From the NCBI GenBank assembly GCA_964582545.1, contig CAZOSB010000018.1, positions 1 to 49,124 on the forward strand: DNA of 49,124 bases, in the 5' to 3' direction. Source of the stretch: JAVVUJ01 sp964582545. Lineage in GTDB: Bacteria; Bacillota; Clostridia; Peptostreptococcales; Anaerovoracaceae. Under the pieces are notes generated by a model that was given only the letters and a program-made list of their open reading frames with translations, had not been told where the DNA came from and did no database searches. The position numbers and the translations under genes were made by a program. The number at the start of each line of letters is the position of its first letter. Position 1 is the first letter of the stretch. Positions 9,137 to 18,494 of the stretch are shown here, piece by piece.

Positions 9137-9427
9137 CTATTGAGTTATAGTAGGCAGGCTATCTAAATTGTTAGACGTAGAATTATCAGCCTTGCTTCTT
9201 AAATATTCGTAACCTTGATTTTCAGCTACGGCAACTCCTTTAATCCCACCATTTTTTGCCATTTCTACACCTTCAGCAACAGTTACAGTCTTACCGTTGG
9301 AGAGTTGGTATCCGACAATCTCACCGCTTTTCTTTTCAACGGCTGTGATTGTAGCGGCATTTGAACTAGCTTGTGGCATTACTTTATTGGCATTGTTAGC
9401 GATGCTGCTATCTCTATCCTTAGACAT
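9137..9427 (-). CDS. DUF3892 family protein
   Basis: A 96-residue soluble protein. Residues about 25-75 (ITAVEKKSGEIVGYQL, then NGKTVTVAEGVEMAKNGGI) match my memory of the DUF3892 family, a small beta-rich domain of unknown function common in Firmicutes. The N-terminus is Asn/Ala-rich and the C-terminus Ser/Asn-rich, both probably disordered. AAAGGAG stands correctly before the ATG. It follows the zinc-ribbon/HExxH gene on the same strand after about 120 bases, so the two may be co-expressed. Confidence 0.82.
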   Translation of the reverse strand: MSKDRDSSIANNANKVMPQASSNAATITAVEKKSGEIVGYQLSNGKTVTVAEGVEMAKNGGIKGVAVAENQGYEYLRSKADNSTSNNLDSLPTITQ

Positions 9428-9550
9428 AAAATTCTCCTTTCAAATTAGGTTTTATATTTCTATTTTCATTTTGACCATAATTTGAGTATTTATACATTTT
9501 TTAATAAGGAGATGTTGTTTAATTTAAGATAAGCGGCATAGTACTTCTAT

Positions 9551-10105
9551 CTATTTGTCGGCATGATTTGAATCAAGCAGTGGCGTTTCCTTTTCCGTAT
9601 CTGCCTCTACCGTTTCTTGTGCTTTTGTGACTGTGGTAGTTGTTCCACCGGACACGTATGTTCGCCCGCATTCCGGGCAAATGGAGTTATGCAATAAAAC
9701 CGATTGGAATACTACTTTTTTGTTCTCGCTGGTTGCCTTGGCTTGCTCTCTATTGACGTGTTCAGACTCATGGCTCATAACCGCAGAAGCAGCATTTTCG
9801 GGGGCAATTTTTGTAGGTGCCTTCATGGAAACACCTGGATCGTTAGAGGCGTCTTGATAAGCTCTCTTTTCACACGTTTTACAAATATAGGCTCTTTCTC
9901 TGTTATTACGAACCAGCTGAGAATTCTGTCCACTGTCCGGTTGATGTAACATCTTTTTTGAATCTAACCCTGTGGTTTTATCAATTACTCCATTGTTTTG
10001 AGAGTTTTGGGTTTTATTTATGGCAGACTCCTTTGGCAATGGTGCATTAAAGGGTTTGGCGTTGCCGGAATTTGTCTGAGCTGGCGTAAGACCTTTTAAT
10101 AACAT
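9551..10105 (-). CDS. zinc-ribbon protein with HExxH motif (SprA-like)
   Basis: A 184-residue hydrophilic protein. After a disordered Asn/Gln/Pro-rich N-terminus come CKTC (75-78), the metalloprotease-like motif HESEH (112-116) and CPEC (143-146), then a Thr/Glu-rich tail. The cysteine pairs look like a zinc ribbon split by the HExxH helix, resembling the SprA-related putative metalloprotease family. No signal peptide is present. I chose ATG 10105 because AAAGGAG lies seven bases upstream; the upstream extension to 10162 is hydrophobic junk without a site. Protease activity is plausible from the motif but not shown. Confidence 0.78.
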   Translation of the reverse strand: MLLKGLTPAQTNSGNAKPFNAPLPKESAINKTQNSQNNGVIDKTTGLDSKKMLHQPDSGQNSQLVRNNRERAYICKTCEKRAYQDASNDPGVSMKAPTKIAPENAASAVMSHESEHVNREQAKATSENKKVVFQSVLLHNSICPECGRTYVSGGTTTTVTKAQETVEADTEKETPLLDSNHADK

Positions 10106-10435
10106 ACGGATTCTCCTTTCTATAGAATGGTTAATAATCAATCCTATTATAAAATATATCAACTTATAAAATATACTGACTTATAAAATATATCGACAAA
10201 AAAATTTAATCTATTAATTTCTAACAATTATTTAACAATAAAAAATAATAAAGCAGAATATTTTCATTATAACAATCTGCATAAGTGCATGATTTAAGGT
10301 TGTAGTTAACATCTATTTGTGATAATATAGACTTAATTTTAAAGGTTATTGAGATTGGGAAAATGCATCTAATATTACAAATTATAATTACTTCATTAAT
10401 ATAAATGCTTTCATTTGTAGGAGGTCCAAAGTACG
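10106..10435. other. AT-rich intergenic region
   Basis: These 330 bases separate the zinc-ribbon gene from the divergent phenylacetate-CoA ligase. They are very AT-rich, with a short GCAGA/TCTGC inverted repeat near 10255-10280 and a weak TTGAGA -35-like hexamer near 10348. No gene and no recognised riboswitch is visible. An open frame on the minus strand here has no ribosome site and poor composition. Confidence 0.5.
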
Positions 10436-11761
10436 ATGAACTTAAGTAACAAATCAAGTAAAATCTGGAGTCAAAAGGAAACTCTTTCTCGTGAGCAATT
10501 CAGAACAGAACAATTGGAATCTTTAAAGAAAACTGTTGGAAGAGTGTATGAACATGTACCCCATTACAAGAATAAGTTTGATGAGATCGGATTAAAACCA
10601 GAGGATATACGGACCTTGGAAGACTTAACTAAGGTTCCGTTTACAGTGAAGGCGGATTTTCGCGATAACTATCCTATGGGACTTTTTGCTTCGCCGAAAA
10701 AGGACTTGGTACGTTTCCATGCATCCTCCGGAACCACAGGCAAACCTACTGTAGTGGGTTATACCAGAACAGATATGGATAACTGGAGTGAATTAATTGC
10801 TCGGCTGGTTACCATGGCGGGGGTTACGGACGAAGATGTGGCACAAATATCCTTTGGATATGGACTGTTTACAGGGGCTTTTGGTCTTCATCAGGGACTG
10901 GAAAAAGTGGGGGCGGCAGTCATTCCAATCTCCAGCGGAAATACGCAAAAGCAAATTATGATGATGTTGGATTTGGAAACAACTGCGCTGATCAGCACTC
11001 CATCCTATGCATTACATATGGCTGAGGTAGCTCACGAAATGGGTATCGATCCTAAAAAAGACTTGCATTTGAAATGGGGACTTTTTGGCGGAGAAGGCTC
11101 TACAGAAGCTATGAGAAACGAAATCAACACCAACTGGAACATATTTTCTACAGAAAACTATGGAATGAGCGAATTGATTGGTCCGGGGGTTTCAGGGGAA
11201 TGTCAGGCGCTTACCGGAATGCATATCAATGAAGATCACTTTCTACCTGAAATCATAGATCCCAATACGGGAAAGGTCTTGGGTCAGGGAGAGGTGGGGG
11301 AGTTGGTTATCACCACCATTACCAAAGAAGGGCTACCTATTTTAAGATATAGGACGAAGGATATCACCTCGCTTCATTATGAGCAATGCGTTTGCGGAAG
11401 AACTACCGTCAGGATGTCCAAGATTCAGGGACGATCTGACGACATGCTCATCTTAGGGGGTGTCAACGTATTCCCATCCCAAATTGAAGAGGTGCTCCTT
11501 AATGTTCACGGAATAGGACCTCACTATCAGATTAAAGTATTTAAAAAAGGGTACTTGGATAAGATTGAAATAGATGTGGAGTTGGTGGATGCTGATATGC
11601 TGGATTCCTTCTCACTGCTAGAGAATCTCAATCAAACAATTAGGGCAAAGATTAGAACCGTCTTAGGTATTGATGCCAAGATTAACTTAGTGGAGCCAAG
11701 GACTTTGGCAAGATTCGAAGGTAAAGCGAAAAGGGTACTGGATATGAGGGGGGAGAAATAA
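10436..11761 (+). CDS. paaK: phenylacetate-CoA ligase family protein
   Basis: A 441-residue adenylate-forming enzyme of usual PaaK length. The phosphate-binding loop is SSGTTGKPTVV around residues 97-107. Other family signatures are YGLFTGAFGLH, GGEGSTEAMR, the YGMSEL motif and the C-terminal GRSDDMLILGGVNVFPSQIEE. It should activate phenylacetate or another aryl acid to its CoA thioester with ATP. A strong AGGAGG site precedes the ATG. The stop codon abuts the start of the ACT-domain gene. In anaerobes this pair often accompanies aromatic amino-acid catabolism, but no oxidoreductase is present here, so the exact acid is unknown. Confidence 0.93.
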   Translation: MNLSNKSSKIWSQKETLSREQFRTEQLESLKKTVGRVYEHVPHYKNKFDEIGLKPEDIRTLEDLTKVPFTVKADFRDNYPMGLFASPKKDLVRFHASSGTTGKPTVVGYTRTDMDNWSELIARLVTMAGVTDEDVAQISFGYGLFTGAFGLHQGLEKVGAAVIPISSGNTQKQIMMMLDLETTALISTPSYALHMAEVAHEMGIDPKKDLHLKWGLFGGEGSTEAMRNEINTNWNIFSTENYGMSELIGPGVSGECQALTGMHINEDHFLPEIIDPNTGKVLGQGEVGELVITTITKEGLPILRYRTKDITSLHYEQCVCGRTTVRMSKIQGRSDDMLILGGVNVFPSQIEEVLLNVHGIGPHYQIKVFKKGYLDKIEIDVELVDADMLDSFSLLENLNQTIRAKIRTVLGIDAKINLVEPRTLARFEGKAKRVLDMRGEK

Positions 11762-12214
11762 ATGTTAATCAAACAAATTTCTGTATTTATTCCAAACCAA
11801 AAGGGGCAACTGGCACAGCTGACAGATATATTGATTGCACACAACGTAGATATACGAGCGATCGCCATATTTGATACTATCGAGTTTGGAATTCTTCGAA
11901 TGGTGGTGGACGATCCGGATAGAACGGTAGAGATTTTAAAGAAGGAAGGGGTGGTGGCTAAAATCAGCAAGGTTTTGGCTGTAGAACCGGAGGATAAGCC
12001 GGGAGCATTAAATGAAATCTTTACTGTCCTGAAAGAAAATGACTTGAATATTGAATATATCTATTCCTTTGTTATGAGAAAAACAGAGATGCCATACATT
12101 GTAATGAAACTGGATGATCAGGAGCGTGGCGCGCAGGTTCTTTCTGCCAACGGCATCAATGTGGTGAATAAATCGGAGGTATATGGGAAAACCTCAATAG
12201 ATAAAAAAGGGTAG
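11762..12214 (+). CDS. tandem ACT-domain protein
   Basis: 150 residues with two ACT-like modules (about 1-65 and 70-140): ISVFIPNQKGQLAQLTDIL and AVEPEDKPGALNEIFTVL. ACT domains bind amino acids and regulate enzymes. Such a protein is a common neighbour of PaaK-type ligases in anaerobes. The ATG follows the paaK stop with no gap and uses GGGGGGAGAAATAA as its site, so translation is coupled. Regulating the ligase or sensing aromatic amino acids is inference from position. Confidence 0.88.
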   Translation: MLIKQISVFIPNQKGQLAQLTDILIAHNVDIRAIAIFDTIEFGILRMVVDDPDRTVEILKKEGVVAKISKVLAVEPEDKPGALNEIFTVLKENDLNIEYIYSFVMRKTEMPYIVMKLDDQERGAQVLSANGINVVNKSEVYGKTSIDKKG

Positions 12215-12255
12215 AAATTGTTGTTTAGACTTTGAAGTAAAGGATGGAGCATGAG

Positions 12256-13215
12256 ATGAAGGATAATTTTGGGCGTAGTATAAAGTATATGCGAATTTCT
12301 ATCACCGACAGATGCAACCTTAGGTGCAAATACTGTATGCCTGAAGATGGCATAGCAGACATAGGGCACCATCAGATTATAAGCTTTGAAAACATTGAAA
12401 AAGTCGTAAAGGCGGCGGTGAAACTTGGGATTACCAAATACCGAATTACGGGGGGCGAGCCTTTGGTGCGAAAAGGAATCGTCGAGCTTGTAGAAACCCT
12501 TTCTGCCATAGAGGGGGTGGAAACCCTCACCATGACCACCAATGGGATTTTGTTGCCCCAGTATGCAGAAAAACTAAAAACCGCAGGGTTAGATAGAATT
12601 AACATCAGCGTAGATACTCTGAATCATAGAAAATACTCGGAGATTACCAGAGGGGGACATCTGGAGGAAGCCTTTGCAGGTATCAATGCTGCCATGAAGG
12701 CAGATCTGACCCCTGTTAAAATAAACGTGGTGGTGATGAAAGGATTCAATGATGATGAAATCATGGACTTTGTTCAACTGACCTATCAATTTCCGTATGA
12801 AATACGATTTATTGAGCTTATGCCCATCGGACAAAACGATGAAGTTCGAGGATATGGCATCATGACGAATCAGGAAATTAAGGACAAGCTGCCTGCATTA
12901 CGTCCCATGGAAAGCGAAGACGGAGTGGCAGAAATTTACAGATACCCGGGGGCTAGGGGAACTTTAGGTTTTATCAGCCCCATGAGCAATCATTTTTGCA
13001 GTAGGTGTAATAAAATTCGCCTGACCTCTGATGGAAAATTGAAACCTTGCTTACATTCCAACGAAGAGATAGATTTAATGGAAGTTTTAGACTTTGGAAA
13101 TGAGGAGCAGCTCTTGGAAAAGATTAAAAGTGCAATATTAAATAAGGATGAACACCACTTACTCAATGAGGGTGCGGATCCAATTACGAGGAACATGAAT
13201 AAGATCGGGGGATAG
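12256..13215 (+). CDS. moaA: GTP 3',8-cyclase MoaA
   Basis: A 319-residue radical SAM enzyme starting the molybdenum/tungsten pyranopterin pathway. It converts GTP to 3',8-cyclo-H2GTP. The SAM cluster motif is CNLRCKYC (Cys20, Cys24, Cys27). A second cluster motif, CSRCNKIRLTSDGKLKPC, lies in the C-terminal third, and the protein ends in the conserved Gly-Gly. I chose ATG 12256 over 12244 because GGATGGAG is six bases before 12256 and MoaA proteins typically begin near this point. moaC follows 14 bases later. Confidence 0.96.
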   Translation: MKDNFGRSIKYMRISITDRCNLRCKYCMPEDGIADIGHHQIISFENIEKVVKAAVKLGITKYRITGGEPLVRKGIVELVETLSAIEGVETLTMTTNGILLPQYAEKLKTAGLDRINISVDTLNHRKYSEITRGGHLEEAFAGINAAMKADLTPVKINVVVMKGFNDDEIMDFVQLTYQFPYEIRFIELMPIGQNDEVRGYGIMTNQEIKDKLPALRPMESEDGVAEIYRYPGARGTLGFISPMSNHFCSRCNKIRLTSDGKLKPCLHSNEEIDLMEVLDFGNEEQLLEKIKSAILNKDEHHLLNEGADPITRNMNKIGG

Positions 13216-13229
13216 AGGAGGAAGCTAAT

Positions 13230-13706
13230 ATGGAAAAGCTTACCCATATGGATCATCAGGGGCGACCCAAGATGGTAGATGTAGGTGATAAAGACGACAC
13301 AAAGAGAATGGCTGTTGCAAAGGGTAGCATCTACATGAAAAGAGAAACCTTAGATCGGATACTATCAGGTCATATGAAAAAAGGAGACGTACTTTCCGTA
13401 GCACAAACTGCAGGCATTATGGCTGCGAAGAACACGGCGTCTGCCATACCTATGTGTCACAATATCTTCATTACCGGCGTAGAGATGAATTTTATAGTGG
13501 ATGAGGAAAAGGTAGCCATTCATATTGAAGCTCAGGCAAAGACAATCGGTAAGACGGGAATAGAGATGGAATCCCTGTACGCGGTATCCGTAGCTGCATT
13601 AACAATTTATGATATGTGTAAGGCAATAGACCGTACAATGCGAATTGGCGATATACGATTGGTCAGCAAATCCGGGGGGAAGTCAGGAGATTTTACTGCA
13701 GAATAA
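13230..13706 (+). CDS. moaC: cyclic pyranopterin monophosphate synthase MoaC
   Basis: 158 residues, the normal length. Conserved features are MVDVGDKDDTKRMAVAKG near the N-terminus, the catalytic-region motif MCHNIF, and GKTGIEMESLYAVSVAALTIYDMCKA. It completes the conversion started by MoaA to cPMP. GAGGAGG precedes the ATG. The rest of the cofactor pathway (moaD, moaE, moeA) is not in the window. Confidence 0.96.
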   Translation: MEKLTHMDHQGRPKMVDVGDKDDTKRMAVAKGSIYMKRETLDRILSGHMKKGDVLSVAQTAGIMAAKNTASAIPMCHNIFITGVEMNFIVDEEKVAIHIEAQAKTIGKTGIEMESLYAVSVAALTIYDMCKAIDRTMRIGDIRLVSKSGGKSGDFTAE

Positions 13707-13763
13707 CCAATTGTTATAAAGCGATAAGAGGGAGTATTAAAAATATTGTATACATATTCCTTT

Positions 13764-13787
13764 AGATGTTGAAAACATCTGTTTTTA
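13764..13787 (+). terminator. intrinsic terminator after moaC
   Basis: AGATGTT pairs with AACATCT around a GAA loop, followed by GTTTTTA. It closes the paaK-ACT-moaAC unit and separates it from the carboxyltransferase. Confidence 0.65.
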
Positions 13788-13837
13788 TATGTATAATTAC
13801 TAAACAATCATTTGAAATAAAATATGGAGGTGGGAAA

Positions 13838-15235
13838 ATGCCGGGTGTAAAAATTACCGAAACCGTACTGAGAGATGGTCATCAGTCACTGATTGCTACT
13901 AGAATGTCTACCGAGGAGATGCTGCCTATATTGGAAGTTATGGATAATGTGGGCTACAATGCTTTGGAAGCATGGGGAGGTGCGACCTTCGATTCTTGTC
14001 TGAGATTTTTAAACGAGGATCCATGGGAAAGACTTAGAACCATTAGAAAGCATGTGAAAAAAACCAAGCTCCAAATGCTCTTAAGAGGGCAGAACCTTTT
14101 AGGTTACAAGCATTATGCTGACGATGTGGTGGATGAATTTGTAAATAAGTCCATTTCCAATGGCATCGATATTATTAGAATTTTTGATGCCTTAAACGAT
14201 ACGAGAAACTTAGAAAGCGCCATTAAAGCGTGTAAGAAATACGGCGGTCATGCCCAAGGCACCATTTCCTATACCATCAGTCCTGTTCACACCAATGAAA
14301 TGTTTATTAAATTGGGAAAGGAGATTCAGGATATGGGAGCAGACTCCATTTGCATTAAGGATATGGCAGGATTGCTCAGCCCATATAATACCTATGAATT
14401 GGTCAAGGCATTAAAATCTGAATTAAAAATTCCTTTGGAGCTGCATACTCACGCTACCAGCGGATTGGGAAGCATGGCTTATATGAAAGCCGCAGAAGCA
14501 GGTGTGGATATTATAGATACCGCCATTTCTCCTTTTGCAGAGGGAACCTCTCAACCTCCAACAGAGCCTATGGCTGCTGCATTTTTAGGTACAGAATATG
14601 ATACAGGTCTGGATATGGAGTTGTTGAATAAAGTAGCAGAGCATTTCCGCCCCATAAGAGAAAAGTATATTGCCAACGGATTGATGGATCCAAAGCTTAT
14701 GGGCGTAGATATTAATACACTGATCTATCAGGTGCCCGGAGGAATGCTTTCCAACCTAGTTTCACAGCTAAAACAATCCAATGCTATGGATAAGTTTGAA
14801 GAGGTTCTGAAGGAAGTGCCTAGGGTGAGGGAAGACTTGGGATATCCTCCTTTGGTTACACCTTCCAGCCAGATTGTAGGCACTCAGGCGGTATTAAATA
14901 TCGTTATGGGTGAAAGATACAAGATGGTTCCCAACGAATTAAAACAAGTGGTAAAAGGTATGTACGGAAAGACTACACTGCCGATTAAGGAAGAGGTAGT
15001 AAAGAAAATTTTGGGAGAGGAAGCACAGATTACTTGCAGACCGGCAGATCTCATCGAACCGGAACTGGAAAATGTCAAGAAAGATGTTGCTCAGTATGTA
15101 GAGCAGGATGAAGATGTGCTGACGAAAGCTATGTTCCCCGGACCTGCTGTAGAGTACTTTAAATATCGAAATGCACAACGTTATAAGCTTGACTCTGCAT
15201 TGCTAAATGAAGAGGATATGGTTTATCCCGTTTAG
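13838..15235 (+). CDS. carboxyltransferase subunit, oxaloacetate decarboxylase alpha / pyruvate carboxylase B type
   Basis: A 465-residue TIM-barrel enzyme of the transcarboxylase 5S family. It begins PGVKITETVLRDGHQSL, with the metal-binding Asp at 13, and contains GATFDSCLRFLNEDPWERLR, FDALND and the metal-ligand LHTHATSG. It moves a carboxyl group between oxaloacetate or pyruvate and biotin. It ends right after the conserved PYC_OADA C-terminal region, without a biotin-carrier domain, so a separate BCCP is needed; none is present here. I chose ATG 13838, which has GGAGGTGGG upstream, over the longer frame starting within the preceding terminator. Confidence 0.92.
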   Translation: MPGVKITETVLRDGHQSLIATRMSTEEMLPILEVMDNVGYNALEAWGGATFDSCLRFLNEDPWERLRTIRKHVKKTKLQMLLRGQNLLGYKHYADDVVDEFVNKSISNGIDIIRIFDALNDTRNLESAIKACKKYGGHAQGTISYTISPVHTNEMFIKLGKEIQDMGADSICIKDMAGLLSPYNTYELVKALKSELKIPLELHTHATSGLGSMAYMKAAEAGVDIIDTAISPFAEGTSQPPTEPMAAAFLGTEYDTGLDMELLNKVAEHFRPIREKYIANGLMDPKLMGVDINTLIYQVPGGMLSNLVSQLKQSNAMDKFEEVLKEVPRVREDLGYPPLVTPSSQIVGTQAVLNIVMGERYKMVPNELKQVVKGMYGKTTLPIKEEVVKKILGEEAQITCRPADLIEPELENVKKDVAQYVEQDEDVLTKAMFPGPAVEYFKYRNAQRYKLDSALLNEEDMVYPV

Positions 15236-15249
15236 AGAATTCGAAAAGA

Positions 15250-15280
15250 AAGAGGAGCCTTTTGCCAAAGGACTCCTCTT
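15250..15280. terminator. bidirectional terminator
   Basis: AAGAGGAG at 15250-15257 pairs with CTCCTCTT at 15273-15280. It stands between the convergent carboxyltransferase and sensor kinase genes and has T-rich flanks on both strands. Confidence 0.75.
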
Positions 15281-15286
15281 TTGCGA

Positions 15287-18200
15287 TTACTTATCTTTTA
15301 TAATTTCAGAGATGGCATCATAATCGAATAATTGGGCTGCCTGTATTAACCTTTGTAACTTTTTACCTTGACTTACATCCAAAACAGTGGCGTTCAATTT
15401 GTTGATGACTTCTTTAATCTGATCAATATCGAAGTCTTCAGAGTACCGATCGATGGCATCGAAGTACTCGTCGATTTCATCTTGTCCTAGTGCAGCCCTT
15501 TCTGTTGTTTCCTCATTTTTCATATGAGCCAGATAAGAAAAACCGTTGATAAACTGTTCGTACATTTCGATTAATTGAGGGAAGTTGTGCTCGATGTACA
15601 CGAAATCACCGGATTTCCCAGCCACTTCATGAGATTTTGCAAGATTGGATAATTCCATATTATTTGCTGAAGCGGCTACCGTTTTTAATGCGTGAACTTC
15701 AATGGTATAATGGATAATATCCCTTTCTTCAAAGAGTGTTTTTAGAAGTGGAATCTTCCGCTGACCGTCTAGGTAGATGGTCAGCAATATTTCATCGCTG
15801 ATGCTCTGTCCATCATAAATGATAGAGGTTGCAGATTTTTCGATATATTTCATAGGCAAATAAGTGTACAATAATTTATTGAGCTCTTTGACTTCTATAG
15901 GTTTTGATATAAAATCATTAAATCCGTTTTGAATGTACATATCACGTGCGCCGCTGATGGCATTGGCAGTGAGGGCAATGATAGGTACGTTTTTAAAGTA
16001 ATCCCCACCGTAGCTTCTAATCAATTGTGTTGCTTCAACCCCATCTATGACAGGCATCATATGATCCATAAATATGACATCGTATTGATTATGAACCAAT
16101 AATTCAAAACACATTTCTGCACTGTTAGCGGTGGTCACATTCAGCTTATATGGTGCCAACAAACCTTTTGCAACTGCCAAATTCACATCGTTGTCATCCA
16201 CCAACAATACTTTTGCCTTTGGAGCTATAAAGTCTATCCCGTCATAATCCTTAACACCCATGAGGTCAGACGAGCTCTCGTTATTTAATACGGTAGCAAT
16301 ATTCAAGGCGTGACAAGGTCTATGGATAACTCTTACATTTTCGGCACGATCAAAAATATCCTCTGAGGAAATAATGACGGCATTGATTGCATTGGGAGAC
16401 AAATTATTAATCTTTCCTGAAAGCTTTGTATAAAATCGAATAGGCAAGATGATATGGGTCAGCTCAGGAGTAAGCATAGAAACAAAATCCTGAATATCCG
16501 TCGTAGCATAATGATTTACCTTCATGTCACAAAGAGCTTTCTCCATGTTTTGACACAGTATCTCATTTTCTTCTAACAATAAAACGTTTTTTTCTGTAGG
16601 TTCATTAATAGTGATAATTTTTCTCATATCGTGAGATTTCACCATGATGGAAAATCCAAAGGTAGTCCCTAAGCCATACTCGCTGTCACACCAAATGCTT
16701 CCACCCATGATTTCTGCCAATTGTTTGGAAATTGCAAGACCTAAACCCGTACCCTCGACGGCTCGATTTCTTTTGGTATCCACCTGTGTAAAGGAGGAAA
16801 ACAACTTGGATAAATCTTCTTTTTTGATCCCCATACCTGTGTCGGATATCTCTGCAAAAAGCCGCATGTCGTTATCCTCAGCCGGCTCACTCCATAGCTT
16901 TAACTGAACATGGCCGGATTTTGTGAATTTAACCGCATTGTTTAAGAGATTGACTAAAATTTGTCGAAGTCTAACTTCGTCCCCCATTAATTCACAAGGC
17001 AAGGAGGTGTCAATCTCTATAATAAAGTCTATGGGTTTTTCTCCAATCCTTACGATGGTCATGCTGGAAACATCATTGATTACAGAAGCAATCTGAAAGG
17101 GCATATGGGTAATTTCAAGCTTTCCAGCATCAATCTTAGAAAAATCTAAAATATCATTTACGATTGTTAACAATGTGGAGCAAGCATTTTTAATATTTAA
17201 GGTATGTTCTCTTACCTCGCGGCTAATTTCATTTCTTAAAATCAGTTCCGACATTCCGGAAATTGCATTCATAGGTGTTCTTATTTCATGAGACATGTTC
17301 GCTAAGAAATCAGATTTCATCTTGCTTTTTACATCAGAGCGGGAGGTTTGAAAGGAAAAGGTAAGTAAAAGATAATCCAGTATGGCGGTCAGAATCAGAC
17401 CCATAATGGAAAGGATAATCGCCATGTTATTTACCTTACTATTATAAGAACTGAGGGGGGTTATAGCTCCTACATACCATCCGTTAAAAAGCTTTCGAAA
17501 AAAAGCTACGTTCTTTACTCCGTTATTATCTCTAAAAACTTGGGCTGAAAGGTATTTGTCTTGCTCGAGTTTTTGCCCTATTTCTGCATATCCCTTGGAT
17601 ATGATCTCGTTGCTTTCTGTTATGTTTTGTCCTAAATATCTGCTATCCTTACAACTGACAATGTCAAGAGTATCATTGAGCAGAATTCCGTAACCATCAT
17701 TAGCCACCTTTAACTGGCTGACATAATGAGCCATGGATGTGGTAAAAATATCGATGGAAAGAACACCGACTATATTTCCCGATGGATCGTGAACAACTCG
17801 AGAGATGGAGACGGTGACCTGAGAACTTTCCACATCTACGTAAGGATCGGAATATGCAAACCCGTAGGGCGTATTTATGGCTGCTTGATACCAGGGACGG
17901 GAGAGTGGATCATAATCATCAGGTGGGATAAATTCTGACGTATTGATAAATTCTCCGCGTACAAAGCCATAAATGCCTCGAATCGCGTCAAATCGATCAT
18001 TGTTTGCTTTCATCTTTATGTAATGCTCACTTAAGATTTCAATAATTTCTTCGTTGGTAGCACCGGATTTAATCATGGATTCTGCAGTGGCATAGGAACT
18101 GCTTAGAAGGACCTCTCCTTCGCTAAGCATGGAGCTGATGGTAACACTGGCTGTATTCATCAGTTCGTTACCATAGTTTTTCATTTCATCGTTAGTAATT

Positions 18201-18301
18201 TTAAGAACAAAGTAATAACTTACAAGCACCATCATAAGGAAGGCCATGAAAACAAAGAGAAGTTGAAAATAATTTTTTTTAACGTTGCTAAGAATGTTCA
18301 T
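15287..18301 (-). CDS. hybrid sensor histidine kinase with Cache, receiver and Hpt domains
   Basis: 1004 residues. Order: transmembrane helix about 13-33, dCache-type extracellular sensor about 35-290, second helix about 293-315, HisKA with phospho-acceptor His338 in MSHEIRTPMNA, HATPase with NLLNNAVKF and DTGMGI motifs, a degenerate receiver-like region about 570-690, a true receiver with Asp746 in IFMDHMMPVIDG, and a C-terminal Hpt domain with His870 in EVHALKTVAAS. A phosphorelay within one chain is therefore likely, with the final response regulator elsewhere. The Cache signal is unknown. The start codon sits behind a GGAGGGG site directly after a perfect palindrome. Confidence 0.94.
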   Translation of the reverse strand: MNILSNVKKNYFQLLFVFMAFLMMVLVSYYFVLKITNDEMKNYGNELMNTASVTISSMLSEGEVLLSSSYATAESMIKSGATNEEIIEILSEHYIKMKANNDRFDAIRGIYGFVRGEFINTSEFIPPDDYDPLSRPWYQAAINTPYGFAYSDPYVDVESSQVTVSISRVVHDPSGNIVGVLSIDIFTTSMAHYVSQLKVANDGYGILLNDTLDIVSCKDSRYLGQNITESNEIISKGYAEIGQKLEQDKYLSAQVFRDNNGVKNVAFFRKLFNGWYVGAITPLSSYNSKVNNMAIILSIMGLILTAILDYLLLTFSFQTSRSDVKSKMKSDFLANMSHEIRTPMNAISGMSELILRNEISREVREHTLNIKNACSTLLTIVNDILDFSKIDAGKLEITHMPFQIASVINDVSSMTIVRIGEKPIDFIIEIDTSLPCELMGDEVRLRQILVNLLNNAVKFTKSGHVQLKLWSEPAEDNDMRLFAEISDTGMGIKKEDLSKLFSSFTQVDTKRNRAVEGTGLGLAISKQLAEIMGGSIWCDSEYGLGTTFGFSIMVKSHDMRKIITINEPTEKNVLLLEENEILCQNMEKALCDMKVNHYATTDIQDFVSMLTPELTHIILPIRFYTKLSGKINNLSPNAINAVIISSEDIFDRAENVRVIHRPCHALNIATVLNNESSSDLMGVKDYDGIDFIAPKAKVLLVDDNDVNLAVAKGLLAPYKLNVTTANSAEMCFELLVHNQYDVIFMDHMMPVIDGVEATQLIRSYGGDYFKNVPIIALTANAISGARDMYIQNGFNDFISKPIEVKELNKLLYTYLPMKYIEKSATSIIYDGQSISDEILLTIYLDGQRKIPLLKTLFEERDIIHYTIEVHALKTVAASANNMELSNLAKSHEVAGKSGDFVYIEHNFPQLIEMYEQFINGFSYLAHMKNEETTERAALGQDEIDEYFDAIDRYSEDFDIDQIKEVINKLNATVLDVSQGKKLQRLIQAAQLFDYDAISEIIKDK

Positions 18302-18317
18302 TTCTGTCTACCCCTCC

Positions 18318-18339
18318 GTCAACTTTTAAAAAAGTTGAC
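18318..18339 (-). promoter_or_regulatory. 22-bp palindrome before the sensor kinase start
   Basis: GTCAACTTTT and AAAAGTTGAC form a perfect 10-bp inverted repeat around two bases, ending a few bases before the GGAGGGG ribosome site of the kinase gene. It may be an operator, or an RNA hairpin controlling translation. Without a U-tract before the gene it does not look like an ordinary terminator. Confidence 0.45.
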
Positions 18340-18494
18340 TTGCAATGCTCCCGCTTATATTAATGAAAGAAATCAATGAAATATGACAAATAAAATCTAA
18401 TTAAGGGTATAATAACATAAAGAAACCATTTTAGTAAACAATTAGAAAGATTAAAAACTAGAACGTTTACAAGCATTGAATTTTTAAATATATT

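Noticed and set aside
10221..10457. Minus-strand open frame of 78 codons before paaK.
   Set aside because: No ribosome site, AT-driven composition, and it overlaps the paaK leader and start.
12215..12255. Molybdenum-cofactor riboswitch before moaA.
   Set aside because: The gap to the ACT gene is only about 40 bases and shows no structured leader.
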